From an uncultured Caulobacterales bacterium (GTDB lineage: Bacteria; Pseudomonadota; Alphaproteobacteria; Caulobacterales; Maricaulaceae), in NCBI GenBank assembly GCA_937981945.1, contig CALJNJ010000252.1:1-7942 (forward strand): 7,942 bases of DNA, in the 5' to 3' direction. A model generated the notes under the pieces. It was not told the DNA's origin. It worked only from the letters and a program-made list of their open reading frames with translations, and did not search any database. A program made the position numbers and the translations under genes. How positions within the stretch are numbered: position 1 is the first letter of the stretch; each line of letters begins with the position of its first letter. Shown in pieces: positions 1 through 7,121 of the stretch.

Positions 1-1338
1 TTGGACGCCGAAGATGTCGGACATAATGAACTGGGTTCGGGTTTGCTGGATACTGAGATTTTTTGGATCAATTTAGAGCGCCAGAAACATCGCCGAAAAA
101 TAGAAAAGCTCATTCACAAATACCCCCATTATCGTCCCGTGATGGAATATTGGTGCCGTCTGGCAAAGGAGCAATATTTCACCGGCAAAGAAACGCCTGT
201 GGAAATCATCAAAAGATTGCCCATTGATAACGGCATATTATTTGAGATCAGAATAGACAAAGATGATGCGCGCCGAATTTTGTCCAAAAAATTAAAACCC
301 TTAGGCGATATGGCTTGGCCTGATGCTTTCAATTCTGCTTTGCGCGAAGCCGTCAATATGCTGGGCGGACGCGATCCTCAGACCGTCCTTTTAACCGGCG
401 GTGCCTCCCGATTGCCGCTGATAGCCCCGGCGTGTGCCAAAGCGTTTCCGGATGCCCGCGTGGTGCAGGGGGCGGAACCTGAATTTGCAATCGCCAGAGG
501 CTTAGCGTGGCTTGGTCGTTTTGAATATATGCATGACAGTTTCAAAACTTCAGTTGGCGATCTTCTCAAAGAGGGCGGCCCCGTTCACAAAAAAGCTCAG
601 AAGGCCTCACTTGAGCTGGGCGAGCGTCTGTCACCGGTACTGGTCGATGCGATCACTGAGAATTGCCTCGTCCCTGCCTTTGCGGAATGGCGGAGAGGGC
701 GGGTCGAAAAAATAGACGACATTCAGCCTCTGCTTGAAGCGAAAATCAGAGATTGGCTTGAAAGCCCGGATTGCGGGCGGGAATTGCGTCCTGTGATTGA
801 TGATTGGTTCGCCGGTTTGCAGCGCGAAATCGAAAAAGATACGGATCCTGTTTGCCGGGATCATGGATTTCCCGCCATGGTTTTGTCTTTGGATGACAGC
901 CGGGAAATCAGCGATTACTTGGAAGGTATGAGTGTTTCTGCCCCCAAAGTTGCCGGCCTGGAAGCCGACACAGCCTTAGTTGGGGCTACCCTATCGGGCC
1001 TCGTCATCGGGACGTTGATTGCCAAGGCCAGTCCGCTTATCGCAGCCCCCGGCGGCCTGTTGATCGCAGGTGTTATCGCGGGCGGCGGGTTCTTGTTCGG
1101 AAAGAAGGCCCTTAAAAATACGTTCAACAAATCTAATGTTCCGGCAGCTGCTCGCCAATTGGTCACAGACGGCCGGATTAAACGGGCGGCAAAGAAACAG
1201 CGGCCTGAAATGATACGAGCTGTCAACGACGCTTGGCGCGAGGCCGCGACTGAAAAATTTGCGTCTGAACTGATCGCGACCTTAAACTCAGCTTTGTCAC
1301 AGCGTGCTGATGACAGGGCAGTTTTGTTCCTGATATAG
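1..1338 (+). CDS. Hsp70/actin-fold ATPase-like protein with glycine-rich hydrophobic C-terminal segment (5'-truncated)
   Basis: This is the C-terminal portion of a protein of the Hsp70/actin-like ATPase superfamily. The reading frame is open at the window edge. The TTG at position 1 is not a credible start, because the N-terminal ATPase half with the phosphate-1 loop (DxGT-type) is missing. What remains is 445 codons. Residues 129-141 (VLLTGGASRLPLI) and 157-173 (GAEPEFAIARGLAWLGR) match the adenosine-binding motif and following helix that end an Hsp70 nucleotide-binding domain. The next 150 residues are charged and helical and do not resemble a canonical DnaK substrate-binding domain. Residues about 324-341 and 344-367 are hydrophobic and rich in Gly/Ala, like a glycine-zipper or membrane hairpin, followed by a basic stretch (GKKALK) and a helical tail ending in LFLI. 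The small membrane protein gene starts 7 nt after the stop. Family membership is well supported; membrane association is inferred and the substrate is unknown. Confidence 0.8.
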   Translation: MDAEDVGHNELGSGLLDTEIFWINLERQKHRRKIEKLIHKYPHYRPVMEYWCRLAKEQYFTGKETPVEIIKRLPIDNGILFEIRIDKDDARRILSKKLKPLGDMAWPDAFNSALREAVNMLGGRDPQTVLLTGGASRLPLIAPACAKAFPDARVVQGAEPEFAIARGLAWLGRFEYMHDSFKTSVGDLLKEGGPVHKKAQKASLELGERLSPVLVDAITENCLVPAFAEWRRGRVEKIDDIQPLLEAKIRDWLESPDCGRELRPVIDDWFAGLQREIEKDTDPVCRDHGFPAMVLSLDDSREISDYLEGMSVSAPKVAGLEADTALVGATLSGLVIGTLIAKASPLIAAPGGLLIAGVIAGGGFLFGKKALKNTFNKSNVPAAARQLVTDGRIKRAAKKQRPEMIRAVNDAWREAATEKFASELIATLNSALSQRADDRAVLFLI

Positions 1339-1345
1339 AACAACT

Positions 1346-1906
1346 ATGAAGGATCGGTTTTTCTATCCGCTTATGGCGTTGGCAGTTATCGGAATGATTT
1401 TCGCAGCGCTGACCTTTGGTGAAAAGGCCCCGACGGCCGATCCAATGGACGGCTATAAAGTGTCAGGAACATCCCTTCAGGGATTAGTGGCTTCTCCGGG
1501 GACGACGATGAGTTTCGCCGGGGATAAAACAAACCCGATAGCTTACGCCGTCTTGGGCGCGGATTTTAAAGCCAATGAGCAAAAATCACCCGGCGTTTTT
1601 ACCTTGATGGCGCCGCAATATTCCAAAGCTTACGCCGGCAAAAAACTACGTCTGACGGTTAGGGCGCGCGCTGGTAAAACCAAACCCAGCCGTCAATTTT
1701 TTATGGCCTTTTTCGCGTTTACGGAGGGCCGAAAAGGTTGGCAAAAATTCGAACCCACAGCTGAATTTCAAGACTTTGAGGTCATTACGAAATTAGGGGC
1801 CTATAATGCCGAGCAGCCGGAAATATATTTTGCGGTCTGGCCCGATTCATCAGGCGATGGCCGAACGCTGGAAGTTGAGTCTTTTGAAGTTGAAATTATC
1901 GAGTGA
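1346..1906 (+). CDS. Small membrane-anchored extracytoplasmic protein, unknown function
   Basis: I do not recognise a named family. The 186-residue product starts with a short basic stretch (MKDR) and one hydrophobic segment at about residues 5-24, read as an uncleaved signal anchor or a signal peptide. There is no lipobox and the protein contains no cysteine, so it is not a lipoprotein. Residues about 35-186 alternate polar and hydrophobic stretches with aromatic-rich strands (FFMAFFAF at 118-125, IYFAVWPD at 160-167, LEVESFEVEIIE at the end). That pattern is typical of a jelly-roll or carbohydrate-binding-like beta-sandwich, but this is a fold guess only. The ATG lies 7 nt after the stop of the Hsp70-like gene and has no good Shine-Dalgarno, which suggests translational coupling. 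The 3' end overlaps the convergent AGE-family gene by 11 bp. Confidence 0.75.
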   Translation: MKDRFFYPLMALAVIGMIFAALTFGEKAPTADPMDGYKVSGTSLQGLVASPGTTMSFAGDKTNPIAYAVLGADFKANEQKSPGVFTLMAPQYSKAYAGKKLRLTVRARAGKTKPSRQFFMAFFAFTEGRKGWQKFEPTAEFQDFEVITKLGAYNAEQPEIYFAVWPDSSGDGRTLEVESFEVEIIE

Positions 1907-3008
1907 TCCGGCTGACCCGAACGGCTTCGGCGGCCATGCACATCACATGGTAAAACGTACTCACCGGAATTGTTTTGGCGATGGGATTCAAATCCGTGTC
2001 TAATTGATCATTCCAAGATCCGTCATCATTCAGGTAATATTGAAACAAGCCTTCAATAGCGGCAGCGGCCATATCGGCGCTTCCGGAAAATCCGCGTTCT
2101 GTTTGCGCCAAATGAGACTTAACCACTTCGGTTTGCACCCACAGTCTTTTTGTGCCGCGCCGAACATTTCCGGTCAGGCCTTCTTCATCATTGAGGAAGT
2201 CTTTCTGACCCTTAAAAGCGCGGTCATATAACTTGCCGGCATAAGATCCCGTATCCGTGCCGCTATAGCGTTCATATTGACCCAATAGCCAAACCCATTC
2301 GACGCCGTGGCCCGGCTCAACACTATTGCCTTTAGGCGCGTCAGCATAGCGCCAGTCCTCAGTGAAATATTCGCGGATGATATGGTGATTGGGATCAAAA
2401 ATTTTGGACTTGAACAGTTCAAAAACTTTGCCTGGCCAAGCGAGCCATTTCTTATCGCCCGTCAGGTCATAATAGGCCATGCCGGCTTCAAGTAAGTGCA
2501 TGTGCGGATTTTGCCGTCTTGGTAGCGCGGGGGGAACACCTTCCGACCAACCACCCGTCGTAGATGACATGCTTGTTTTGATAAAATCGACAATCTCAGA
2601 TGCGATTGTTTCGCCGCGCTCTCCGACATTGGCGCAGGCCAGCAAATAAAACGCGTGATCATAGAGGTCCCGGCGGGCGTCATGAACCGTGCAATTGGGT
2701 TCTAAAAGATGGACAAAGCCGGGCTTTCCGTCGGGCCGGTAACCTTTCTCCACCATAAAATCGAAGGTCGTGTCCGCCACATATCGCGCGTCTTTATACC
2801 AACCCAAACGGTCGGCGAGGGCATATACATAGACTTGCCTGGCCTGAACACGGAGCCGCCGAACAGCTTCGGCATCCGGCGATTTATCAAGTTTCAAATG
2901 CTCGTACCAACCGCCGTCCAGGTCACGGGCTTGTCCTGCCCAAAAAGGGAGGGCCGCATCACGAACCCAGCTTTCAATACGCTGTGCTTGTTGGGCGAGG
3001 GCAGACAT
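1896..3008 (-). CDS. AGE-family (N-acylglucosamine 2-epimerase-like) sugar epimerase/isomerase
   Basis: This 370-residue protein has the pattern of the AGE superfamily, an (alpha/alpha)6-barrel group that includes N-acylglucosamine 2-epimerase, cellobiose 2-epimerase, mannose/aldose isomerases (YihS type) and proteins annotated as mannose-6-phosphate isomerase. Motifs seen in order are RVQARQVYVYA (53-63), DLYDHAF (114-120), NPHMHLLEA (167-175), EPGHGVEWVWLL (231-242), WVQTE (290-294) and STFYH (350-354). Conserved histidines at about 171, 234 and 354 sit where the family's catalytic and ring-opening histidines are expected. No signal peptide is visible, so it is cytoplasmic. Length is within the family norm. 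The ATG lies 2 nt after the galU stop with no clear Shine-Dalgarno, so translation is probably coupled to galU. The company of glmS, which uses fructose-6-phosphate, makes a hexose-phosphate isomerase role plausible, but the substrate cannot be read from the sequence. It may equally act on ManNAc/GlcNAc or free mannose. Confidence 0.88.
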   Translation of the reverse strand: MSALAQQAQRIESWVRDAALPFWAGQARDLDGGWYEHLKLDKSPDAEAVRRLRVQARQVYVYALADRLGWYKDARYVADTTFDFMVEKGYRPDGKPGFVHLLEPNCTVHDARRDLYDHAFYLLACANVGERGETIASEIVDFIKTSMSSTTGGWSEGVPPALPRRQNPHMHLLEAGMAYYDLTGDKKWLAWPGKVFELFKSKIFDPNHHIIREYFTEDWRYADAPKGNSVEPGHGVEWVWLLGQYERYSGTDTGSYAGKLYDRAFKGQKDFLNDEEGLTGNVRRGTKRLWVQTEVVKSHLAQTERGFSGSADMAAAAIEGLFQYYLNDDGSWNDQLDTDLNPIAKTIPVSTFYHVMCMAAEAVRVSRITR

Positions 3009-3010
3009 GA

Positions 3011-3892
3011 TCAGGCGTCGCTACTGACTTTCTTGATCAGTTCGCGGGCCTCACCTGATATTTCAGGGTGGTCCATGGCGTAGGCAACAACGGCTTCGAA
3101 ATAGCCGTATTTGGAGCCGCAATCATAGTCCTTACCTTTATATTTAAAGGCGTGAAAGGATTGTTCCCCCATGAGACGGGCCATAGCGTCCGTCAGTTGA
3201 ATTTCGCCGCCGGCGCCGGCGGCTTGATCGGATAGGAGGTCCATAATTTCCGGCTGCAAAATATAGCGCCCGGTTATTTTCAAATTGGACGGCGCTTCGG
3301 ATTGGGGCGGTTTCTCCACCATACCTTTCATCTCAACTAAATCGCCTGTCGCGCCGGCGACTTTTGGCGCAATGACGCCGTAAGACGACACACGCTCCAT
3401 AGGCACTTCGTCCACCGCAATAATATTGCCGCCGACTTCATTATAGGCGTCAACCATTTGTGCCAGACATGATTTTTTGGCTTTGACCAAAACATCCGGC
3501 AGTAAAATAGCAAAAGGTTCACGGCCGATAACATCTCTGGCACACCAAATGGCGTGACCCAGTCCGAGCGGGCTTTGTTGCCGTACAAAACTTGTGGAAC
3601 CGGCCGCCGGTAATTCAGCGGTCAACTTTTCCAAAATTTCAATTTTGTTTTTGTCTCGCAGAGTCGATTCGAGTTCGTAAGCTCTGTCGAAATAGTCCTC
3701 GATTGCGCCTTTGTTACGGCCTGTGACAAACACAAAATGTTCAATGCCTGCTTCTCTGGCCTCTTCGACCACATATTGCAGGGCAGGCCGGTCAACCACC
3801 GGCATCATTTCTTTTGGAATGGCCTTTGTGGCCGGCAGGACGCGAGTCCCTAATCCTGCAACCGGCAGAACGGCTTTACGAATTTTAGTCAT
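3011..3892 (-). CDS. galU: UTP-glucose-1-phosphate uridylyltransferase (UDP-glucose pyrophosphorylase)
   Basis: This enzyme makes UDP-glucose and pyrophosphate from UTP and glucose-1-phosphate in the cytoplasm, supplying the Ugd encoded in the same operon and envelope glycan synthesis. The 293-residue length is typical of bacterial GalU. The nucleotide-binding signature GLGTRVLPATKAIPKEM spans residues 13-29. Other GalU hallmarks are FVRQQSPLGLGHA (102-114), the metal-site LLPD (130-133), MVEKP (191-195), EIQLTDAM (230-237) and DCGSKYGYFEA (257-267). The start is supported by a GGGGA Shine-Dalgarno (3899-3903) 6 nt upstream and by the signature lying close to the N-terminus, as expected. It follows glmS by 35 nt and precedes the AGE-family gene by 2 nt. 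A small hairpin in the glmS-galU gap overlaps the Shine-Dalgarno. All key residues I know appear intact. Confidence 0.97.
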   Translation of the reverse strand: MTKIRKAVLPVAGLGTRVLPATKAIPKEMMPVVDRPALQYVVEEAREAGIEHFVFVTGRNKGAIEDYFDRAYELESTLRDKNKIEILEKLTAELPAAGSTSFVRQQSPLGLGHAIWCARDVIGREPFAILLPDVLVKAKKSCLAQMVDAYNEVGGNIIAVDEVPMERVSSYGVIAPKVAGATGDLVEMKGMVEKPPQSEAPSNLKITGRYILQPEIMDLLSDQAAGAGGEIQLTDAMARLMGEQSFHAFKYKGKDYDCGSKYGYFEAVVAYAMDHPEISGEARELIKKVSSDA

Positions 3893-3898
3893 AGATTT

Positions 3899-3913
3899 TC
3901 CCCAGCGTCTGGG
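3899..3913 (-). promoter_or_regulatory. galU Shine-Dalgarno partly inside a small hairpin
   Basis: In the 35-nt glmS-galU gap the - strand reads CCCAG-ACG-CTGGG (3901-3913), a perfect 5-bp stem with a 3-nt loop. It runs straight into the GGGGA Shine-Dalgarno (3899-3903) of galU, so three of the five Shine-Dalgarno bases lie in the 3' arm. The hairpin could damp galU initiation unless it is opened. No T-run follows, so it is not an intrinsic terminator. Confidence 0.4.
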
Positions 3914-3927
3914 CCCCGTATTTCAAA

Positions 3928-5742
3928 TTATTCAACCGTGACGGATTTCGCCAAATTACGCGGTTGATCCACATCCGTCCCCAGTGTGACGGCCGTATGA
4001 TAAGCTAATAACTGCATGCCGATGCTTTGAATGATCGGCGCAATGAACGGATCCGCAGCCGGCATGGCGACGGAAGCAAAAGCCATATGTCCCGCTTCTT
4101 TGTGACCTTCAGAATCGGTGAAAAGGAAGATCCGCGCGCCGCGGGCAGCCACTTCCTGCATGTTGGAAACTGTTTTCTCAAACAAGCGATCATGAGGCGC
4201 AACCACAATAACAGGGGTGTCTTTTTCAATCAGAGCAATAGGGCCGTGCTTAAGTTCACCGGCCGCATAACCTTCGGCGTGTATATAGGAAATTTCTTTG
4301 AGCTTTAACGCGCCTTCGAAAGCGATCGGTACCATGGCGCCGCGGCCAAGGAAAAATGCGCTTTTCGCAACAGAAAGATCTTTGGCCAGTTTTTTGATAT
4401 GAGTGTCTTGTTCCAGAGCGGTGGAAACCAATAGGGACAAAGCCCCCAAATTTTGCATTTGTTTTTCGGCGTCTTCACCGGACAGTTTTCCGCGCTGCAC
4501 GGCAGCCAGCAAAGCAAGCGATGCTAAAGCTGTCAGCTGTGATGTGAAGGCTTTAGTGGATGCAACACCGATTTCCGGGCCGGCATTAAGCGGCATAGCC
4601 ATATCCGCTTCACGAGCCATGGTAGAGGTCATAACATTGACCAAAGCGGCTGTCTTCAGACCTGCGTCTTTGCAATACCGTAAGGCTGCCAAAGTATCGG
4701 CGGTTTCGCCGGATTGTGATACGGCAATGAATTGAGAATTGGGCGAAAGGACCGGATGCCGATAACGAAACTCCGATGCGATATCCACGTCGACGGCAAG
4801 TCCCGCATATTGCTCAAACCAATATTTCGCCACTTCAGCGGCATAGCAAGCTGTTCCGCAAGCCGTTAAAACCAAACGATCGACCGAATTGAAATCCAGC
4901 TTTTGAGCAATGTCTCCAAACTGATCGCGTTCGGCCAGGTAATTTTTTAGGGTCGCATTGACCGTGATCGGCTGCTCATAAATTTCCTTGAGCATATAAT
5001 GGTCATAATCACCTTTTTCGGAGGCGCCCATTCCGGCCGTTATAACCGTAACGTCTCGTTTGACCGCTTTGTCATTTTGATCATAAACCTGAAAACCTTT
5101 GGGGGAGAGCACAGCCCAGTCGCCTTCTTCAAGATAAATCAGCTCACGGGATAATTGCGCCAATGCCAAAGCATCGGAGCCTAAATACATTTCCCCGTCC
5201 CCAATGCCGATTGCCAGAGGGGAACCGGCGCGGGCGGCGTAAATTTCATTCTGTCCGTCATCGACCATAAGAGCCAAAGCATAAGCGCCGCGCAGTTTTT
5301 TCAGTGTCGCTGCAAATGCATCTTTAGATGATTGTCCGGCTTCCAAGGCTTCGTCCATGAGATGAGCGATGACTTCCGTGTCGGTTTCACTGGTAAATGT
5401 TCGGTGGCTGAGCTCAGCGCGTATATCTTGGTAATTCTCGATAATCCCGTTGTGGACAACACCAACTTTGCCGGCAAAATGCGGGTGGGCGTTGGCAATA
5501 TTAGGCTCTCCGTGCGTCGCCCAGCGTGTATGGGCAATGCCGGCGGGTCCGTCGATGGGATTATCGCTGAGCTCGTCGATCAAAGCGACGATTTTTCCTT
5601 TAGCCCGTGCGCGTTTCAGCCCGGAGCCGTTCAAGACGGCCACGCCGGCGCTGTCATAGCCGCGATATTCCAGACGTTTCAGGCCGTCAATCAGACGAGC
5701 CGTTACGGTTTCAGTTCCGACGATTCCAACAATTCCGCACAT
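3928..5742 (-). CDS. glmS: Glutamine-fructose-6-phosphate aminotransferase (isomerizing), glucosamine-6-phosphate synthase
   Basis: GlmS converts fructose-6-phosphate and glutamine to glucosamine-6-phosphate and glutamate, the committed step to UDP-GlcNAc for peptidoglycan and lipopolysaccharide. The 604 residues match the usual size (about 609 in E. coli). The protein begins MCGIVGIVG, with Cys2 as the N-terminal nucleophile of the class II glutamine amidotransferase domain once Met is removed. Further glutaminase residues are visible at Arg73 (HTRWATHGEPN), Asn98-Gly99 (HNGIIENY) and Asp121 (SETDTE). Two SIS sugar-isomerase domains follow; the first includes SQSGETADT and STKAFTSQ, the second EGYAAGELKHGPIALIE. 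The C-terminus ends DQPRNLAKSVTVE, carrying the conserved lysine that reacts with fructose-6-phosphate. A modest GGGAT Shine-Dalgarno (5748-5752) precedes the ATG by 5 nt. No glmS ribozyme is possible in the 52-nt leader, so control probably comes from the operon promoter or unseen trans factors. Confidence 0.98.
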   Translation of the reverse strand: MCGIVGIVGTETVTARLIDGLKRLEYRGYDSAGVAVLNGSGLKRARAKGKIVALIDELSDNPIDGPAGIAHTRWATHGEPNIANAHPHFAGKVGVVHNGIIENYQDIRAELSHRTFTSETDTEVIAHLMDEALEAGQSSKDAFAATLKKLRGAYALALMVDDGQNEIYAARAGSPLAIGIGDGEMYLGSDALALAQLSRELIYLEEGDWAVLSPKGFQVYDQNDKAVKRDVTVITAGMGASEKGDYDHYMLKEIYEQPITVNATLKNYLAERDQFGDIAQKLDFNSVDRLVLTACGTACYAAEVAKYWFEQYAGLAVDVDIASEFRYRHPVLSPNSQFIAVSQSGETADTLAALRYCKDAGLKTAALVNVMTSTMAREADMAMPLNAGPEIGVASTKAFTSQLTALASLALLAAVQRGKLSGEDAEKQMQNLGALSLLVSTALEQDTHIKKLAKDLSVAKSAFFLGRGAMVPIAFEGALKLKEISYIHAEGYAAGELKHGPIALIEKDTPVIVVAPHDRLFEKTVSNMQEVAARGARIFLFTDSEGHKEAGHMAFASVAMPAADPFIAPIIQSIGMQLLAYHTAVTLGTDVDQPRNLAKSVTVE

Positions 5743-5779
5743 ATTTTATCCCAATAACGAGTTTGCGGAGCATTTATAT

Positions 5780-5810
5780 CAGTATTGTGGCCTTTTAACG
5801 GCCTACACTG
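5780..5810 (-). other. Imperfect hairpin around the ugd stop codon, upstream of glmS
   Basis: GGCC (5789-5792) pairs with GGCC (5800-5803) around a 7-nt loop. The stem extends as TGT/ACA and CAG/CTG blocks with a 1-nt and a 3-nt bulge. It spans the ugd stop codon (5795-5797) and lies about 40 nt before the glmS start. There is no U-tract on either strand, so it does not look like a classical terminator. It might be an mRNA-stability or processing structure, or simply chance. Confidence 0.25.
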
Positions 5811-7093
5811 ACATAATTTATACCCAATTCCGACATTACATCAGAGGAGTAGATATTTCGTAAATCTATGACATTTGGCGCTGATAAAAGTGATTTTACC
5901 CGTTTTAGGTCAAGGGCTCTGAATTCATCCCATTCGGTCACAATGACCAAAGCGTCCGAATTGGCCAGACAATCATAGGCATTTTCAGCATATATCACCT
6001 TGTCCAGCGTCTTTTTCGCTTCGCCCATAGCTTCCGGGTCATAGGCTCTGATTTTAGCGCCGTTTTTCTGCAATAAGGAGATTATGGTGATGGCCGGCGC
6101 CTCGCGCATATCGTCCGTATTGGGTTTGAACGCTAATCCCAAAACAGCAATGGTTTTGCCGTCGACACCATCCAAATGGTCCATCACCTTCTTGGCCATT
6201 CGGATTTTTCGGCGGTCATTGGCATCGACAACGGATTTAACGATAGACAGATTTACATCGGCCTCATCGCCGGTGCGAACCAGTGCCAGTGTATCTTTGG
6301 GGAAGCATGACCCGCCATAGCCCGGGCCTGCGTGCAGGAATTTGGCCCCGATCCGTTTGTCCAGGCCTATGCCGCGGGCAACTTCCTGAACATTGGCACC
6401 GACGGATTCGCATAAATCCGCCATTTCGTTGATAAACGTTATCTTAGTCGCTAAAAACGCATTGGCCGCATATTTGATAAGCTCGGAAGTTCGGCGTTCC
6501 GTAAACAAGATGGGCGTCTCATTAATGTAAAGCGGGCGATAAAGATCGCGCATGACGTCTTTGGCTTTTTCACTGTCCGTTCCGACCACAACCCTGTCCG
6601 GGCGCTTAAAATCAATAATGGCTGCGCCTTCGCGTAAAAATTCCGGATTTGAAACCACGGCGAAGGATCCGGCCGGGCGTTTTTTGGCGATGATCCGCTC
6701 AACTTCGTCTCCTGTGCCGACAGGTACAGTCGATTTCGTGATCACCACCGTAAAGTCTTCCAAACTATCGGCAATTTCTTCTGCCGCCGCATAGACATAG
6801 GTCAGATCCGCAAAACCGTCACCGCGCCGAGAGGGGGTGCCGACGGCAATAAAAACCGCTTCAGCGCCTTTCATGGCGCCTTTCAGGTCTGTCGTGAACG
6901 ACAACCGCCCAGCGTCGACATTTTTGCGTACCAAGTCCTGTAATCCCGGTTCGAATATCGGAATGCCGCCTGCATTTAGGGTCTCAATTTTTTTAGGGTC
7001 TTTGTCGACACAAATTACATCGTGTCCGAAGTCCGCAAAACAAACTCCGGAGACAAGGCCGACATAACCTGATCCTACCATGACAACGCGCAT
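5795..7093 (-). CDS. ugd: UDP-glucose 6-dehydrogenase
   Basis: Ugd oxidises UDP-glucose twice with NAD+ to UDP-glucuronate, a precursor of acidic exopolysaccharides and modified envelope glycans. I chose the ATG at 7093 (432 residues) over the longer frame that opens with a TTG at 7153. It gives the canonical start MRVVMVGSGYVGL with the Rossmann GxGxxG at residues 7-12, and an AGGA Shine-Dalgarno lies 7 nt upstream. Family catalytic residues are all visible: Thr122 in STVPVG, Glu151 and Glu155 in NPEFLREG, Lys207 and Asn211 in ELIKYAANAF, and the nucleophile Cys263 with Asp267 in GGSCFPKD. The C-terminal UDP-binding domain begins around 315 (VLGLAFKPNTDDMREAP). It is the first gene of the apparent ugd-glmS-galU-AGE operon, and its substrate is the product of galU two genes downstream. 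The sterol desaturase-like gene diverges on the other side. Confidence 0.97.
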   Translation of the reverse strand: MRVVMVGSGYVGLVSGVCFADFGHDVICVDKDPKKIETLNAGGIPIFEPGLQDLVRKNVDAGRLSFTTDLKGAMKGAEAVFIAVGTPSRRGDGFADLTYVYAAAEEIADSLEDFTVVITKSTVPVGTGDEVERIIAKKRPAGSFAVVSNPEFLREGAAIIDFKRPDRVVVGTDSEKAKDVMRDLYRPLYINETPILFTERRTSELIKYAANAFLATKITFINEMADLCESVGANVQEVARGIGLDKRIGAKFLHAGPGYGGSCFPKDTLALVRTGDEADVNLSIVKSVVDANDRRKIRMAKKVMDHLDGVDGKTIAVLGLAFKPNTDDMREAPAITIISLLQKNGAKIRAYDPEAMGEAKKTLDKVIYAENAYDCLANSDALVIVTEWDEFRALDLKRVKSLLSAPNVIDLRNIYSSDVMSELGINYVSVGR

Positions 7094-7100
7094 GAGCGAT

Positions 7101-7104
7101 TCCT
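7101..7104 (-). promoter_or_regulatory. Ribosome binding site that decides the ugd start
   Basis: AGGA on the - strand sits 7 nt upstream of the ATG at 7093. It supports that start over the longer TTG-initiated frame. The 20 extra residues of the longer frame do not resemble the UGDH N-terminus, which normally begins directly at the Rossmann strand. Confidence 0.7.
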
Positions 7105-7121
7105 GTTCTAATTCGACTGCG

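Noticed and set aside
915..1343. 142-codon open frame on the - strand opposite the Hsp70-like gene
   Set aside because: It lies entirely antisense to a gene with clear family motifs and shows no recognisable protein features. It is a shadow of the + strand codon pattern.
1917..1930. CCGAA/TTCGG hairpin just downstream of the small membrane protein gene, as a possible terminator
   Set aside because: The stem is only 5 bp, there is no T-run after it on either strand, and it lies in AGE-family coding sequence where the codons explain it.
5332..5757. 141-codon open frame on the + strand opposite the glmS N-terminus
   Set aside because: It is antisense to the highly conserved GlmS glutaminase domain and shows no family features of its own.
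5743..5794. glmS ribozyme or riboswitch upstream of glmS
   Set aside because: The gap is only 52 nt, far too short for the known ribozyme, which is mainly found in Gram-positive bacteria. No matching core was seen.
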